A DNA stretch of 51,638 nt from GCA-001856825 sp038729485 (GCA_038729485.1 JAVYRX010000010.1:1-51638), one strand, 5' to 3'; shown: positions 16,401 to 25,265, counted from the first letter of the stretch. Numbers and translations are program-made. The notes: generated by a model from the sequence alone, not told the origin.

Positions 16401-17501
16401 TCACCTCAGGTCTTTCTCTTTCCTTACCATCTTCTCCAGTTGGTCCATAAGATTCTTGACCGCTCCATAAAGATTCCATTCCCAGGATCTAGAAAAGAAG
16501 GTCTTAGATTCAGTCACCATCTTTCCCCTGACAGAATATTTTATTTCCTTCCCCTGCTGATTATATTCCTCGATGTGTACGTTGATCAGCAGGGGGCGCA
16601 TTCTCTTAAGCTTCGCTATGGACTTTGCTGATTTTTCAATTATAGAATAAATGTTATTGTATACCTCAGGATCTTCAAATCTTGCACCCGAAAGGTTCAC
16701 GAGAACAGATTCTTCTTTCGAGCCTCTAGCTATTTCGCTGAGGATGTCATTTTGGCTTATTATCCCCTGAGGATTAAGAGATTCGTCAGCTATAACGCAA
16801 ACGCTGTGGCCGCTCTCAACCATTCTCTCGATGCAAGTCTTAACTGATGAGTCCGGGGTTACATAAAGAGGCGGATCCATTGCGTCCTTTACTTGCACGT
16901 CAGCCTCATTCCTGTAGTAATGTCCCTGCCTCATTCTCCCCTTTTCTTTCCAAAGGGCTTTGCTTACGTCGTTTATATTGACCATTCCCACCAGTTTTCC
17001 AGAGCCATTTATAACAGGAATGCTTGTTTCATCTATTTCTCTCATTTTTTTGAGCGCTTCGCTCAAAATGTCGTTCTCGGTTACTGTTATTGGATCACCT
17101 GACATGATATCCGAGGACTTCTGAGACGACACGTCCTCAAGTTCGCTAGCGGCTTTCACTATGTCTGCTGCGGTTACAATTCCAGCCAATTTTTCACCCT
17201 TCATAACTGGGAGAGCCCTAATCCCGCTGTCGAGCATCTGTCTTGCTGCATCAGATATTGATGCGTCAGAACTAATGGTTGGAGTCCTGATCATCAGCGT
17301 CTTAACCTTTGTAGTTACCGGAACGGATTCCCGTTTATAGAGAAGGTTGTACTCGACCATCCCCACGTATTTTCCATCCGAATCAACGACAGGAAGATGA
17401 TGAAAATTCCTGTCGCTCATCTTTGATATTGCGGTAGATATTGTGTCATCAGCGTTAACCGAAACAATCTTCGTGGTCATAATGTCCTTAACGAATACCA
17501 T
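16401..17501 (-). CDS. Four-CBS-domain protein with HPF-like C-terminal domain
   Basis: A 366-residue soluble protein. Four CBS repeats lie at about residues 3-55, 65-117, 130-183 and 202-258, each with the V/I-x-x-x-D[IV] ending (AADIVKA, NINDVSKA, SQNDILSE). CBS pairs bind adenine nucleotides and act as energy sensors. The last 100 residues, starting VLVNLSGARF, alternate strand and helix and include INVHIEEYN, KYSVRGKMV and a final helix WNLYGAVKNLMDQLEKMVRK. This resembles the ribosome-hibernation HPF/RaiA core, an inference by eye. The ATG at 17501 is preferred over a TTG at 17516. It sits between the NAD(P)HX repair gene and tldD in a tight operon. Confidence 0.75.
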   Translation of the reverse strand: MVFVKDIMTTKIVSVNADDTISTAISKMSDRNFHHLPVVDSDGKYVGMVEYNLLYKRESVPVTTKVKTLMIRTPTISSDASISDAARQMLDSGIRALPVMKGEKLAGIVTAADIVKAASELEDVSSQKSSDIMSGDPITVTENDILSEALKKMREIDETSIPVINGSGKLVGMVNINDVSKALWKEKGRMRQGHYYRNEADVQVKDAMDPPLYVTPDSSVKTCIERMVESGHSVCVIADESLNPQGIISQNDILSEIARGSKEESVLVNLSGARFEDPEVYNNIYSIIEKSAKSIAKLKRMRPLLINVHIEEYNQQGKEIKYSVRGKMVTESKTFFSRSWEWNLYGAVKNLMDQLEKMVRKEKDLR

Positions 17502-17522
17502 AAATAATAATGGCAATGTCGG

Positions 17523-18932
17523 TTAAGAACTTTTTTTCCTACTCAAAATAATGTCAGGTATTAGATCAACGATCTCAGAGGTAAAATAACTGTATCCATG
17601 TCTGTTGAATGATTCCAGACCGGCCGAGCCTATTATGTAGGAAGCCAGGAAAGACGCATGGAGGGGGTCGACGCCCCTTGAAAGAAGACCCACTACTGCA
17701 CCCGTGATAAGATCCCCCGTGCCTCCCTTCGTCATACTTTGGTGGTGATACTTTACATTCCTCTTTATCAGGCTTCCATTTGTAACGATGTCAACCGGAC
17801 CTTTAAGCAGTATCACCGCGTTTATTTTCCTGGCAGTCTTCATAACATTTTCCTCTGTGGGCTCCAACTGGAATGCGGACTTGAACTCACCTCTGTGGGG
17901 CGTCAAAACGGCGTTTCCTCCGAAATCATCTATTGTTTCTGCAATCGATAAGGCGTCCGCATCTATTACGACCTTCCTTTCAAGAGATAGAGCAAAACGA
18001 ACAATCTTGCCTGCCTCATTTACGGCGCTACTGTCCTTCGTAATTCCTGGGCCAACGGCAACGGCGGCATCTCTTTCCTCCATGGCCTTCATAAGTGAAT
18101 AATTCAATTCTATTCTTTCCGTCCCCGACCTCCTTATTATGATGTCCGGAGCATTGCCGGCAACAAATTTATGAATGTGCTCTGGGGTGAACAGGAAAAC
18201 CAAATCTACCCCCATTCTTAATGCAGATTTTGCTACGTAGACCGGGGCCCCAAAATATTCTGAACTCCCAGATACGATTATGCAGACGCCATTTTGGCCT
18301 TTGTGAGATTCCCGTTGGGATTCGGGAAATGCGAGGAGATCCCCCGGACCTATCATTTCAAGAGCATCCTTCGGGAATCCAACGTCTATGACTTTTATCT
18401 CACCGCAATTCTCATTTCTCATTCCTTCTTTCAGAAATTGCATGGTAACGGTATGATCGGGGCGTACAGAAATTTTCGACGGAAAGCCTGAAGGAACATC
18501 TACCGAAACAACAGTCTTTCCAGACTCATTTACCATCCTGATAGCCGTAAGATAAGGCTCTCTGGGTTCACCCGAGATGCCCACTCCTAGCATGGCATCC
18601 ACTATAACATCGACGCCTTCAAAGTCAAGCTTTTCCTGCATTTCTCCGCCATCAGCCAAATATTGTTGATGCTTCTTCTTACAGAGCTCTGTTGACGGAT
18701 TTGAAATCTGGAACACCCTCACCCTGGTTCCCATAGACCTCAGTATTCTTGCAGCAACGTAGCCATCCCCTCCGTTGTTTCCTGTACCGCAGATAACAAG
18801 CACGCGTGAAGGCTTTAAGGAAGACACTAAATCGGCCACGCCCCTGCCAGCGTTCTCCATCAGGGACTCCATATTGACGCCCGCCTCATCTGCATTGATG
18901 TCGAGTATCCTGGAGTCCAGAATACTAAGCAT
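17523..18932 (-). CDS. nnr: Bifunctional NAD(P)HX epimerase/dehydratase
   Basis: A 469-residue metabolite-repair enzyme. The N-terminal YjeF epimerase half has MENAGRG and the glycine loop GTGNNGGDGYVAAR (about residues 49-62). The C-terminal ADP-dependent dehydratase half, of the ribokinase fold, has TPHRGEF and the catalytic KGGTGDLITGAVVGLL. Together they restore damaged hydrated NADH and NADPH. The ATG at 18932 is preferred over the TTG at 18938 because the sequence MLSILDSRILDINADEAG suits the family start and an AT-rich TATA-like GTAAAATAAT lies about 25 bases upstream. First gene of the likely operon that continues to tldE. Confidence 0.9.
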   Translation of the reverse strand: MLSILDSRILDINADEAGVNMESLMENAGRGVADLVSSLKPSRVLVICGTGNNGGDGYVAARILRSMGTRVRVFQISNPSTELCKKKHQQYLADGGEMQEKLDFEGVDVIVDAMLGVGISGEPREPYLTAIRMVNESGKTVVSVDVPSGFPSKISVRPDHTVTMQFLKEGMRNENCGEIKVIDVGFPKDALEMIGPGDLLAFPESQRESHKGQNGVCIIVSGSSEYFGAPVYVAKSALRMGVDLVFLFTPEHIHKFVAGNAPDIIIRRSGTERIELNYSLMKAMEERDAAVAVGPGITKDSSAVNEAGKIVRFALSLERKVVIDADALSIAETIDDFGGNAVLTPHRGEFKSAFQLEPTEENVMKTARKINAVILLKGPVDIVTNGSLIKRNVKYHHQSMTKGGTGDLITGAVVGLLSRGVDPLHASFLASYIIGSAGLESFNRHGYSYFTSEIVDLIPDIILSRKKSS

Positions 18933-18992
18933 AGTCAATAATTTCCACTTATTATTTTACGTTTTATCAATAGTCCAGAAACATCTGAAAAG

Positions 18993-19000
18993 AATTATAT
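18993..19000 (+). promoter_or_regulatory. TATA-like box for the C/D box sRNA
   Basis: AATTATAT centred near 18997 predicts transcription starting near 19020, one or two bases before the C box. This is the only clear promoter before the gfcR-lysS pair. Confidence 0.5.
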
Positions 19001-19017
19001 CTAAAGGAGTCATTCTA

Positions 19018-19082
19018 TATCGTGATGAGAAGAGGGTCAACTGAGCAGATGCTGTGATGACCCCTATGAGTACTGAATGGTG
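19018..19082 (+). ncRNA. Archaeal C/D box guide sRNA
   Basis: Four boxes occur in perfect order and spacing: C box GTGATGA (19022-19028), 12-base guide (19029-19040), D' box CTGA (19041-19044), 9-base spacer, C' box GTGATGA (19054-19060), 12-base guide (19061-19072), D box CTGA (19073-19076). Both C boxes match RTGATGA without error, and 12-base guide lengths are typical of archaea. The RNA would bind L7Ae, Nop5 and fibrillarin to direct 2'-O-methylation. By the box+5 rule the modified bases would be the C in UUGAC|CCUCUUC (D' guide) and the C in UACUC|AUAGGGG (D guide). The targets are not identified. The D box ends one base before the gfcR ATG. Ends of the RNA are estimates. Confidence 0.8.
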
Positions 19083-19679
19083 ATAATGGTGAAAAGTATA
19101 GAAGAATTGGCTGAAACTGCCAGAACATTAAAACAGAAGGGGATGACAGATAAGGATATCGCGACTGAGATGCACTTATCCTTGAATACCGTTATATGGC
19201 TTCTTAGCGGTGAGTCTAAACTGGAAAAGGCACCTGGAGACGTTAAGATAGGCTGGAGAAGTGTGGGTGTCTACTCAAACAGGATTTATAACGTTTCAGA
19301 AATAATGGCGGACATAATAGAAGAGGAAACGCAAAGATTGGAAAAAGAGGTACAGACAGTGGTTGGAATCACAATCAATGGAATACCGTATGCCACGTTT
19401 ATTTCGGACATACTTGGAACTGAGCTTGGCATTTATCGTGCTATAACCCTGAAGGGCGAGGGTACCTTCTCTAGCAACTATGCCAAAATAGCTGGGAAGA
19501 ACATAGTTTTCATTGACGATGTTGTCAGTACAGGGGAAACAGTCTCTAAGGCCATAAATGCAGCTAGGAAGGAGAAAGGAAATCCGATCCTTGTTGTTGT
19601 CATAGCCAATAAGACTCCAAAGGATGAAATTGATGGAGTCCCACTGAGGGCCTTAATACGTGCTAGGTTGATTAAATAA
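19077..19679 (+). CDS. gfcR: GfcR-like regulator: HTH + phosphoribosyltransferase domain
   Basis: A 200-residue protein with an N-terminal helix-turn-helix (about residues 10-46, MTDKDIATEMHLSLNTVIWL) and an orotate-phosphoribosyltransferase-like domain. The PRPP loop VFIDDVVSTGET is at 144-155. Haloarchaeal GfcR, of the same build, regulates sugar catabolism genes, and these proteins are often misnamed PyrE. ATG 19077 directly follows the D box of the sRNA; a second in-frame ATG at 19086 is an equally possible start. Its TAA shares one base with the ATG of lysS, so the two are co-transcribed. Whether it controls the sugar importer at 25.6-30.1 kb is unknown. Confidence 0.8.
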   Translation: MVIMVKSIEELAETARTLKQKGMTDKDIATEMHLSLNTVIWLLSGESKLEKAPGDVKIGWRSVGVYSNRIYNVSEIMADIIEEETQRLEKEVQTVVGITINGIPYATFISDILGTELGIYRAITLKGEGTFSSNYAKIAGKNIVFIDDVVSTGETVSKAINAARKEKGNPILVVVIANKTPKDEIDGVPLRALIRARLIK

Positions 19680-21211
19680 TGCATTGGGCGGACGTAGTAG
19701 CTTCTAAGGTAGAAGGGAAGCAGATAGTTTCCACTGGCATCTCTCCCTCAGGGGAGATACACGTTGGGAACATGAGGGAAGTTCTTACTGGGGAGATAAT
19801 TGCAAGGGCTCTTAGGGACATTGGGAAGGAAGTTTTGTTCTACTATTTAGCGGATGACATAGACCCTCTGAGAAAGGTTCCAAGGGGCATAGATCAGTCA
19901 TTTTCTAAATACATTGGCCACCCACTATATAAGATACCTGCACCGGATGGAAAACATGAAAGCTGGTCAGAGCAGTTCATAGAACCGTTCAAAGAAACAC
20001 TTGACATAGTAGGGGTGCATCTTAACTTCGTCTATACCCACGAACTTTACGAGAAGGGATACCTAAATGATCTCATAAGAATATCCTTCGAGAAAAGAGA
20101 ACTAATTTCGAAAATATTATCCGAAGTTTCAGGCAAGCAGGTTCAGCCTAATTACTATCCGTTTGACGTCATCTGCGATTCATGCGGAAGGCTTGATAAA
20201 ACGGAAATATTGTCTTACAACTGGCCCAACGTGACTTACAGATGCAACAGCTGCAATTACGAAGGCAGCAAGGATGTTAGAAATGGGAATGGCAAGCTCC
20301 CCTGGAGAGTGGAATGGCCGGCCAAATGGGCATCACTTCATGTGACAATAGAACCATTTGGAAAAGATCACGCCGCAGCCGGAGGCTCTTACGATACCGG
20401 TAGGAGAATAGCGAGCGAAGTCTTTAACATATCTCCGCCATATCCTGTTGTATATGAATGGATTCTTCTGAGAAACGAGGGTGCGATGCATTCGTCAAAG
20501 GGAGTATTCATAAGATCCATAGACATGGTTAGAATGGCACCGCCTGAGATTCTAAGATTCCTTATTGCAAAGAACAATCCTGAAAGACACATAGAAATGG
20601 ACGCTGAAAAGGGGCTGATATCTCTTGTGAATGAATACGACGTTTACGAAAGGATATATTTTGGCAAGGAAGAGATTGTGGATCAAGAAAGACTCAAGGA
20701 CATGAGGAGGATATACGAACTTTCGCAACCAGAAGAAGTGCCGAAGGCCATGCCTGTTCAAGTCTCTTTCAATCATCTTGTGAATCTGGTGCAGTTGAAG
20801 GCAAGCAATGACGAAATACTTAAAACCCTGAGAAAGTCATCATTTGACATATCTGGGGATACCAAGAGATTGTATGCTAGGATTGAAGCGGTAAGATACT
20901 GGCTTGACCATTTTGCGAGCGATGAATTTAAAATCAAGCTAAATGAAAGACCTCCAGCCATTAATCTTTCGGAGAACGAGAAGGCCTTCCTAGAAAGGCT
21001 TATGGCATCGATGAAAGACGGGATGTCTCCTGAGGAGGTCAATAGGGTAATACATGAAAGCTGCTCTTTCTCGATGAAGGAAAAGCAGAACTGCTTTTCA
21101 ATATTGTACAGGATATTCCTGAACAGAGAAACAGGTCCAAGGTTAGGCTACCTACTTACCTCAATAGGAATAGAAAACGCAAAAAATTTCATGGAAAACT
21201 ACCTAAAATAA
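19679..21211 (+). CDS. lysS: Class I lysyl-tRNA synthetase
   Basis: A 510-residue class I lysyl-tRNA synthetase, which charges tRNA-Lys; class I is the form typical of many archaea. The HIGH-type signature is HVGN (28-31) and the KMSKS-type loop is MHSSKG (270-275). A four-cysteine zinc knuckle is formed by Cys166/Cys169 and Cys189/Cys192. The C-terminal third is helical, as in the family. It overlaps gfcR by one base and converges on the MBF1 gene with only two bases between the stops. Confidence 0.93.
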   Translation: MHWADVVASKVEGKQIVSTGISPSGEIHVGNMREVLTGEIIARALRDIGKEVLFYYLADDIDPLRKVPRGIDQSFSKYIGHPLYKIPAPDGKHESWSEQFIEPFKETLDIVGVHLNFVYTHELYEKGYLNDLIRISFEKRELISKILSEVSGKQVQPNYYPFDVICDSCGRLDKTEILSYNWPNVTYRCNSCNYEGSKDVRNGNGKLPWRVEWPAKWASLHVTIEPFGKDHAAAGGSYDTGRRIASEVFNISPPYPVVYEWILLRNEGAMHSSKGVFIRSIDMVRMAPPEILRFLIAKNNPERHIEMDAEKGLISLVNEYDVYERIYFGKEEIVDQERLKDMRRIYELSQPEEVPKAMPVQVSFNHLVNLVQLKASNDEILKTLRKSSFDISGDTKRLYARIEAVRYWLDHFASDEFKIKLNERPPAINLSENEKAFLERLMASMKDGMSPEEVNRVIHESCSFSMKEKQNCFSILYRIFLNRETGPRLGYLLTSIGIENAKNFMENYLK

Positions 21212-21213
21212 AG

Positions 21214-21633
21214 TCATTGAATCCTTTCCAAAACCTTGATACCCATAACTTTTTCCATTTTTCTGGCTATCTGCTTATCCGGCTTTATTTCTTCTCTTTC
21301 TATTTTCGCTATCAGATTTTTCTTTTCCTGAAGTTTTGAAGCTAATTGCTCCTGGGACAGCCCCATTTCTTCTCTTTTCTTTTTGATGATCTTACCGTAA
21401 TCCTCTATGGGCTCTTCAACATCTTCATCTGCTCCTCTCTGCCTTTCAGTATGAGCGGCGTGTACCGCTGGAGGGGGGGATGTTAGGTGAGCGATATTTC
21501 TATGCTGTATTTCGGGCTTTTTAGGAATCTCTTTTCCATATTTCAGGCACTCTGCACAAACCCTCATATGTACCCCATCGATAATAACATCAAAGAGCCT
21601 GTTTGTTTGTTTCCCGCAAAGCTCACAGTTCAT
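21214..21633 (-). CDS. Multiprotein bridging factor 1-type transcription factor
   Basis: A 139-residue archaeal MBF1 homologue. A zinc ribbon is formed by Cys3, Cys6, Cys26 and Cys29. A low-complexity linker rich in His, Ala and Glu follows. A Cro/C1-type helix-turn-helix covers about residues 78-135 (IIKKKREEMGLSQEQLASKL). Archaeal MBF1 is thought to connect transcription and translation, but its exact job is unsettled. It is convergent with lysS. A TATA-like TTTAAATTTAATAAA region lies upstream near 21684-21700. Confidence 0.9.
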   Translation of the reverse strand: MNCELCGKQTNRLFDVIIDGVHMRVCAECLKYGKEIPKKPEIQHRNIAHLTSPPPAVHAAHTERQRGADEDVEEPIEDYGKIIKKKREEMGLSQEQLASKLQEKKNLIAKIEREEIKPDKQIARKMEKVMGIKVLERIQ

Positions 21634-21775
21634 GCATGTAGAAGGGAAAGATAATAAATAATTTTAATGTTTTATCTTGGCGGTTTAAATTTAATAAACT
21701 ATATCAGACAGCAACCTTACCGCTGCGGGTCCGCAAAGACTAAAAGAATATTAACTAATTGAAAATTACGCCATA

Positions 21776-21848
21776 GGGGCTGTGGGGTAGCTTGGTATCC
21801 TACGGGCTTTGGGAGCCTGAGACCCCGGTCCAAATCCGGGCAGCCCCA
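21776..21848 (+). tRNA. tRNA-Pro (anticodon TGG)
   Basis: The cloverleaf can be drawn fully. Acceptor GGGGCTG (21776-21782) pairs with CAGCCCC (21841-21847), with A at 73 and no encoded CCA. The anticodon stem CGGGC/GCCTG holds the loop TTTGGGA, giving anticodon TGG at 21810-21812. The T stem is CCCGG/CCGGG. The T loop reads TCCAAAT, so the nearly universal T at position 55 is C. The gene is the apparent integration site of the broken element on its right, whose recombinase frame ends inside it on the opposite strand. Confidence 0.92.
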
Positions 21849-22237
21849 TAGCGTTCTGTGCCGGATTCACTTTCTTCGTTCATTTTTTCATCTCCTTGAA
21901 ATATTTCCCCTAACCGGGATCTGACCACCTCCGCAATTTCCTGCTGCGTCACATGGGTGTACCTCTGGGTCGTCCTCAATGACAGGTGGCCGAGATGGAT
22001 TTGGACCATGCGAATATCCACCGGTTGCGCTCCGCGGTAGCCCCTCAACGGGCTTATGGCGCACCAGTGCCTTGCGGCATGCCAGTGGAAGTTTTTCACC
22101 CCTGCACGGGCTCCGAACATTTTGGCAAGATTCCTGAGGTAGCCGTACGTAAGCCTTCCTTTCGACGTCGTGAACAGCGCGGTTCTATCTGTCGCTGCCC
22201 TGTAGGCCCTGGGCTGAGGGGGGAATTGTAGCCAGAA
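21800..22237 (-). pseudogene. Tyrosine recombinase (integrase), C-terminal catalytic remnant
   Basis: On the minus strand a readable frame carries the C-terminal catalytic part of a tyrosine recombinase: FHWHAARHW (box II HxxR), then IHLGHLSLRTTQRYTHV with the H of LGH and the likely nucleophile Tyr. The N-terminal half with the first catalytic Arg is missing; translation before about 22237 no longer resembles the family. The reading frame runs into the antisense of tRNA-Pro, ending at 21800. An integrase lying across the 3' half of a tRNA is the standard arrangement of an integrated archaeal element. The segment is more GC-rich than its surroundings, suggesting foreign origin. Confidence 0.75.
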
Positions 22238-23775
22238 ATATTTCCTGGTAGAGCAGCGTTCACTGCGCCTATAGGTTCGACAATCTAGATATAAACTCCG
22301 TTCCGTATCTTGTTCACTTGAGACTAAGTGAGGTTGATATTCAGAACAAAGCTGCAGGGTCTTATATAGGTGATGTAGAAGGGGATAGAAACAATTCAAA
22401 GGGACTCCACGACATTTGCCTGCATGCTGTGCGCCACCTCCTAAGTCTGGCTCAGATTGGCGGGGAGACCCGTCCTCTGGAATATGATCTGGATCAAACT
22501 GGAATAGGAGAGGCCAGATATTACCGGAGTACCGGAAACATAGCGGTCTTCGCTAGTGTTTATGAGAGAATCAGCGTAAAAGGATCTTTTCAGTCAGTGT
22601 TGTATTGCTGTGGTCCACGATGGTTAGGATATCCTGAAGGGAAACATTGAAGAAATTGAATTAAAATCCCATCGTGCTGTTCAGATTCTTAACCGATACC
22701 TGGATGTTTACCGTCTGGTTCTTGATCGTATCGCCATGGCTGGCAGGTGTGAGTTGACATTCTCTATGGGAGCTGTCTGGTTTTTGATCTGGCTTGTCAC
22801 CTAGACAGCAACGGTCCCGGATTATAACTGGATGGATGGCCCTGTTATGGTTATGAGCCTAGATACCCTGAGTCCGGTGTAGCCGTTTCTGCCCAGAGTG
22901 AGAGGTTGAGGTAATAAGTCCAAGCAGCTATGCTGGAATCCTCTTTCTGCCCCGTTTCTATTAATGATATATTCTTGGTTATGCCGTTATGGCCGACAGA
23001 GAACAAAGCGAAATACGACTTGTTGAGGTTCTGGACGGGGAGAGGGTAGACCAGTAGCTGTTCACAACCTCTGATACCTGGTACTGGATAGTGAAATTAG
23101 AATTGCTCAAGAGCTAGTTGTATGGTTCCCAGTAAACCTTCACGTCATAGGTCTCTCCCGTCTCCACGTCAACAACGTCAGAAACTGATTGTTTGACATT
23201 CACGAACACATTATAATTCTCAAAGACGGCATCGCGAGATCCCTAAGGAGTTCCCAGCAGCATCCTCCAATTTGATCGCGAAATAAGCAGATGCTAGCTT
23301 CAATGGAGCGATGAGGAATACACACTATATTACAGCCATTTCATAGAAGTAGGCGCTTGTATTTTCGTCGTAGATTATGAATAAATAAGGGACGCAGCAC
23401 CGAATGTCAAATTGGTTGCTCCATTTATCGTATGGATATTGGATCCTATTGGAATGGTGATCATAAAATAGAGTACCTGTGTTCTGGAATATCGTGTTTT
23501 CTTTGGAATAACTAATTTACGATGAATACCGACTTTTATATGCTCCTCCTGTAATGGAACCGGAGAGATATTCAAATGATCTGGTGAAGGTGGATCTGAA
23601 GGGAAAGCTCAGTGAGGAGTACTGCCCATTCCTTAAGAATCTCACAGTCTAAACAGAATCGTAAGAAAATCAGCTCAGAAAATTTAGATTTTAACTCCAT
23701 TAATAATTTTATTATCAATTAACATAAAATTCGGAGGTATTAATAATTCGAAGGGAATACCGTATTGCGATGCTG
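22238..23775. other. Decayed DNA of the integrated element, no intact gene
   Basis: About 1.5 kb without a credible intact gene. Stops interrupt all frames; the longest open stretch (22318-22650, plus) has no recognisable domain. On the minus strand broken pieces read like protein, for example VETGETYDVKVYWEP near 23130-23170 and IKNQTVNIQVSVKNLNSTMG near 22670-22730. These resemble beta-rich secreted or surface domains, which is only an impression. A second copy of the tRNA 3' end, expected as the far attachment site, was not seen. Confidence 0.5.
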
Positions 23776-23785
23776 GTGATCTATA

Positions 23786-25129
23786 TTGTCCGATCTATTT
23801 CTGATAAATAATCTATGGGTATTGATCGCATCGATACTTGTTTTCCTAATGACCATTGCAATCGGATTCCTTGAAATGGGCGAGCTCGGAAAGCATTATT
23901 CGGGAGGTTTATTAAAAACAATCCTGATCAGTGGTCTTTCGGTGTTCTTCATGGCTTTCATTGGGTTTAACATCGCTTTTGCACCTACCGTTTATGGAAT
24001 CATCGGTATTCCTAATTATACAGGGTTCTTTTTCGGAGGCCTTTCCTATAATGCGGCAGCTGTGATCTCTAGCACATGGTGGTCCATGACAAATCAATAT
24101 TTTGCAACCGGGCTCACAACAGGGACTTACTTTCTTTTCGAAACTGCATTTGCATCAGTCACTCTTGCAATTGTCGCAGTTATAGTGCTTCGGAAGGTTA
24201 AGATGTCGGCGTTTATCGCTTATTCTGCTATTTATTTCATTCTGATATGGACACTGCCTGCTGCTTGGATATGGAATCCAACCGGTTGGCTTTATCTCCT
24301 CGGAGTGAGAGATTTTGGTGGCGGTTTGGTGGTCCATGCTGCTGCTGGTATCGCTGGTCTTGCATTCGTAGTAAAAATATGGCAGGAAGAGAAAAAGAGA
24401 GGATTTAAGGAGAGCCCACAAATACCAACATCAATCAATTCTGGATGGCTAACGCTGTCCACGCTGCTATTATGGTTTGGTTGGTTTGGATTTAATACGG
24501 GAAGCGTCTTAGCATTCAACGAGGAAACGATAGTAGTCGGACTAAATACCTTCCTGGGGGCGAGCTCAGCGCTAGTTTCCACATTGTTATTCAGGTACCT
24601 GATTACTAGGAAGAGCCCAGGATACATATATGCTGTAAATGGAATACTTGTCGGGTTGATCTTAATGTCCCCCCTCTCTGGTTACATAAGTCCACTTGTT
24701 GCAGTGGTTGTGGGTTTTGTTGGCGGGCCATTGTTCCTCTTGGGGGAGAGACTCATGTCAAGGAAATGGTATAGCGATCCTATCGGCTTGTTTCCGACGC
24801 ATCTGCTATGTGGAGCATCAGGGTTCATCCTTATAGCATTTATTTCCCAGTCAGCATATGCTTCTTTGGCAGGTGCTCCGAATTTACCAAATGGAATTCT
24901 TTTTGGCGGAGGAATGTTAGCGCTGCGACAGTTGGGGGTGGAATCACTAGCTATAGTGGTAGTGTTTGCGTTCGTGTTTACTTTAAGCTATGTCTCACTG
25001 TGGATAATTGGAAAGTTCACCAAAGGGATCACTAATGATTATAATGAAGAGTTGGTTAACGCAGCATCGGGTATTATTACTGCGCCATCTGCATCGCCCG
25101 CATCTTCATTTAACGGCGTAAAGAAGTGA
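23786..25129 (+). CDS. Amt-family ammonium transporter, divergent
   Basis: A 447-residue protein with about 11 membrane segments of the Amt/Mep/Rh family. Conserved features are Asp176 and the first pore His184 (RDFGGGLVVHAAAG), the second pore His339 (DPIGLFPTHLLCG), a Phe-gate-like TAFAS (121-125) and WFGWFGFNTGS (230-240). The N-terminal helix lacks the usual GLAFFYGG, reading IGFLEMGELG instead, so this is an outlying branch. No in-frame ATG is near the front; GGTGAT five bases upstream supports the TTG start at 23786. No GlnK-type regulator gene adjoins. It lies just right of the decayed element and could be its cargo or an old neighbour. Confidence 0.82.
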   Translation: MSDLFLINNLWVLIASILVFLMTIAIGFLEMGELGKHYSGGLLKTILISGLSVFFMAFIGFNIAFAPTVYGIIGIPNYTGFFFGGLSYNAAAVISSTWWSMTNQYFATGLTTGTYFLFETAFASVTLAIVAVIVLRKVKMSAFIAYSAIYFILIWTLPAAWIWNPTGWLYLLGVRDFGGGLVVHAAAGIAGLAFVVKIWQEEKKRGFKESPQIPTSINSGWLTLSTLLLWFGWFGFNTGSVLAFNEETIVVGLNTFLGASSALVSTLLFRYLITRKSPGYIYAVNGILVGLILMSPLSGYISPLVAVVVGFVGGPLFLLGERLMSRKWYSDPIGLFPTHLLCGASGFILIAFISQSAYASLAGAPNLPNGILFGGGMLALRQLGVESLAIVVVFAFVFTLSYVSLWIIGKFTKGITNDYNEELVNAASGIITAPSASPASSFNGVKK

Positions 25130-25265
25130 TTGCGCACATAAGCTTGAGAAGAAAATCATTTGTTTCTTAGCGTTACAAGATTTTCATCAAAAAACTGGCA
25201 GTCTATTTCTCTGCTATCATATATTCTCATACAGGGTCTACCCTTTGCCTCCATTCATATACATG

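Noticed and set aside
19077..19679. gfcR as a true orotate phosphoribosyltransferase (pyrE)
   Set aside because: The N-terminal helix-turn-helix and the overall build fit the regulator family.
21807..21813. Reading the tRNA anticodon as TTG (Gln)
   Set aside because: The shifted anticodon stem would not pair; the CGGGC/GCCTG stem gives TGG (Pro).
22318..22650. 110-residue open frame on the plus strand in the element region
   Set aside because: No family resemblance, unusual composition, and it overlaps the opposite-strand recombinase remnant; treated as chance.
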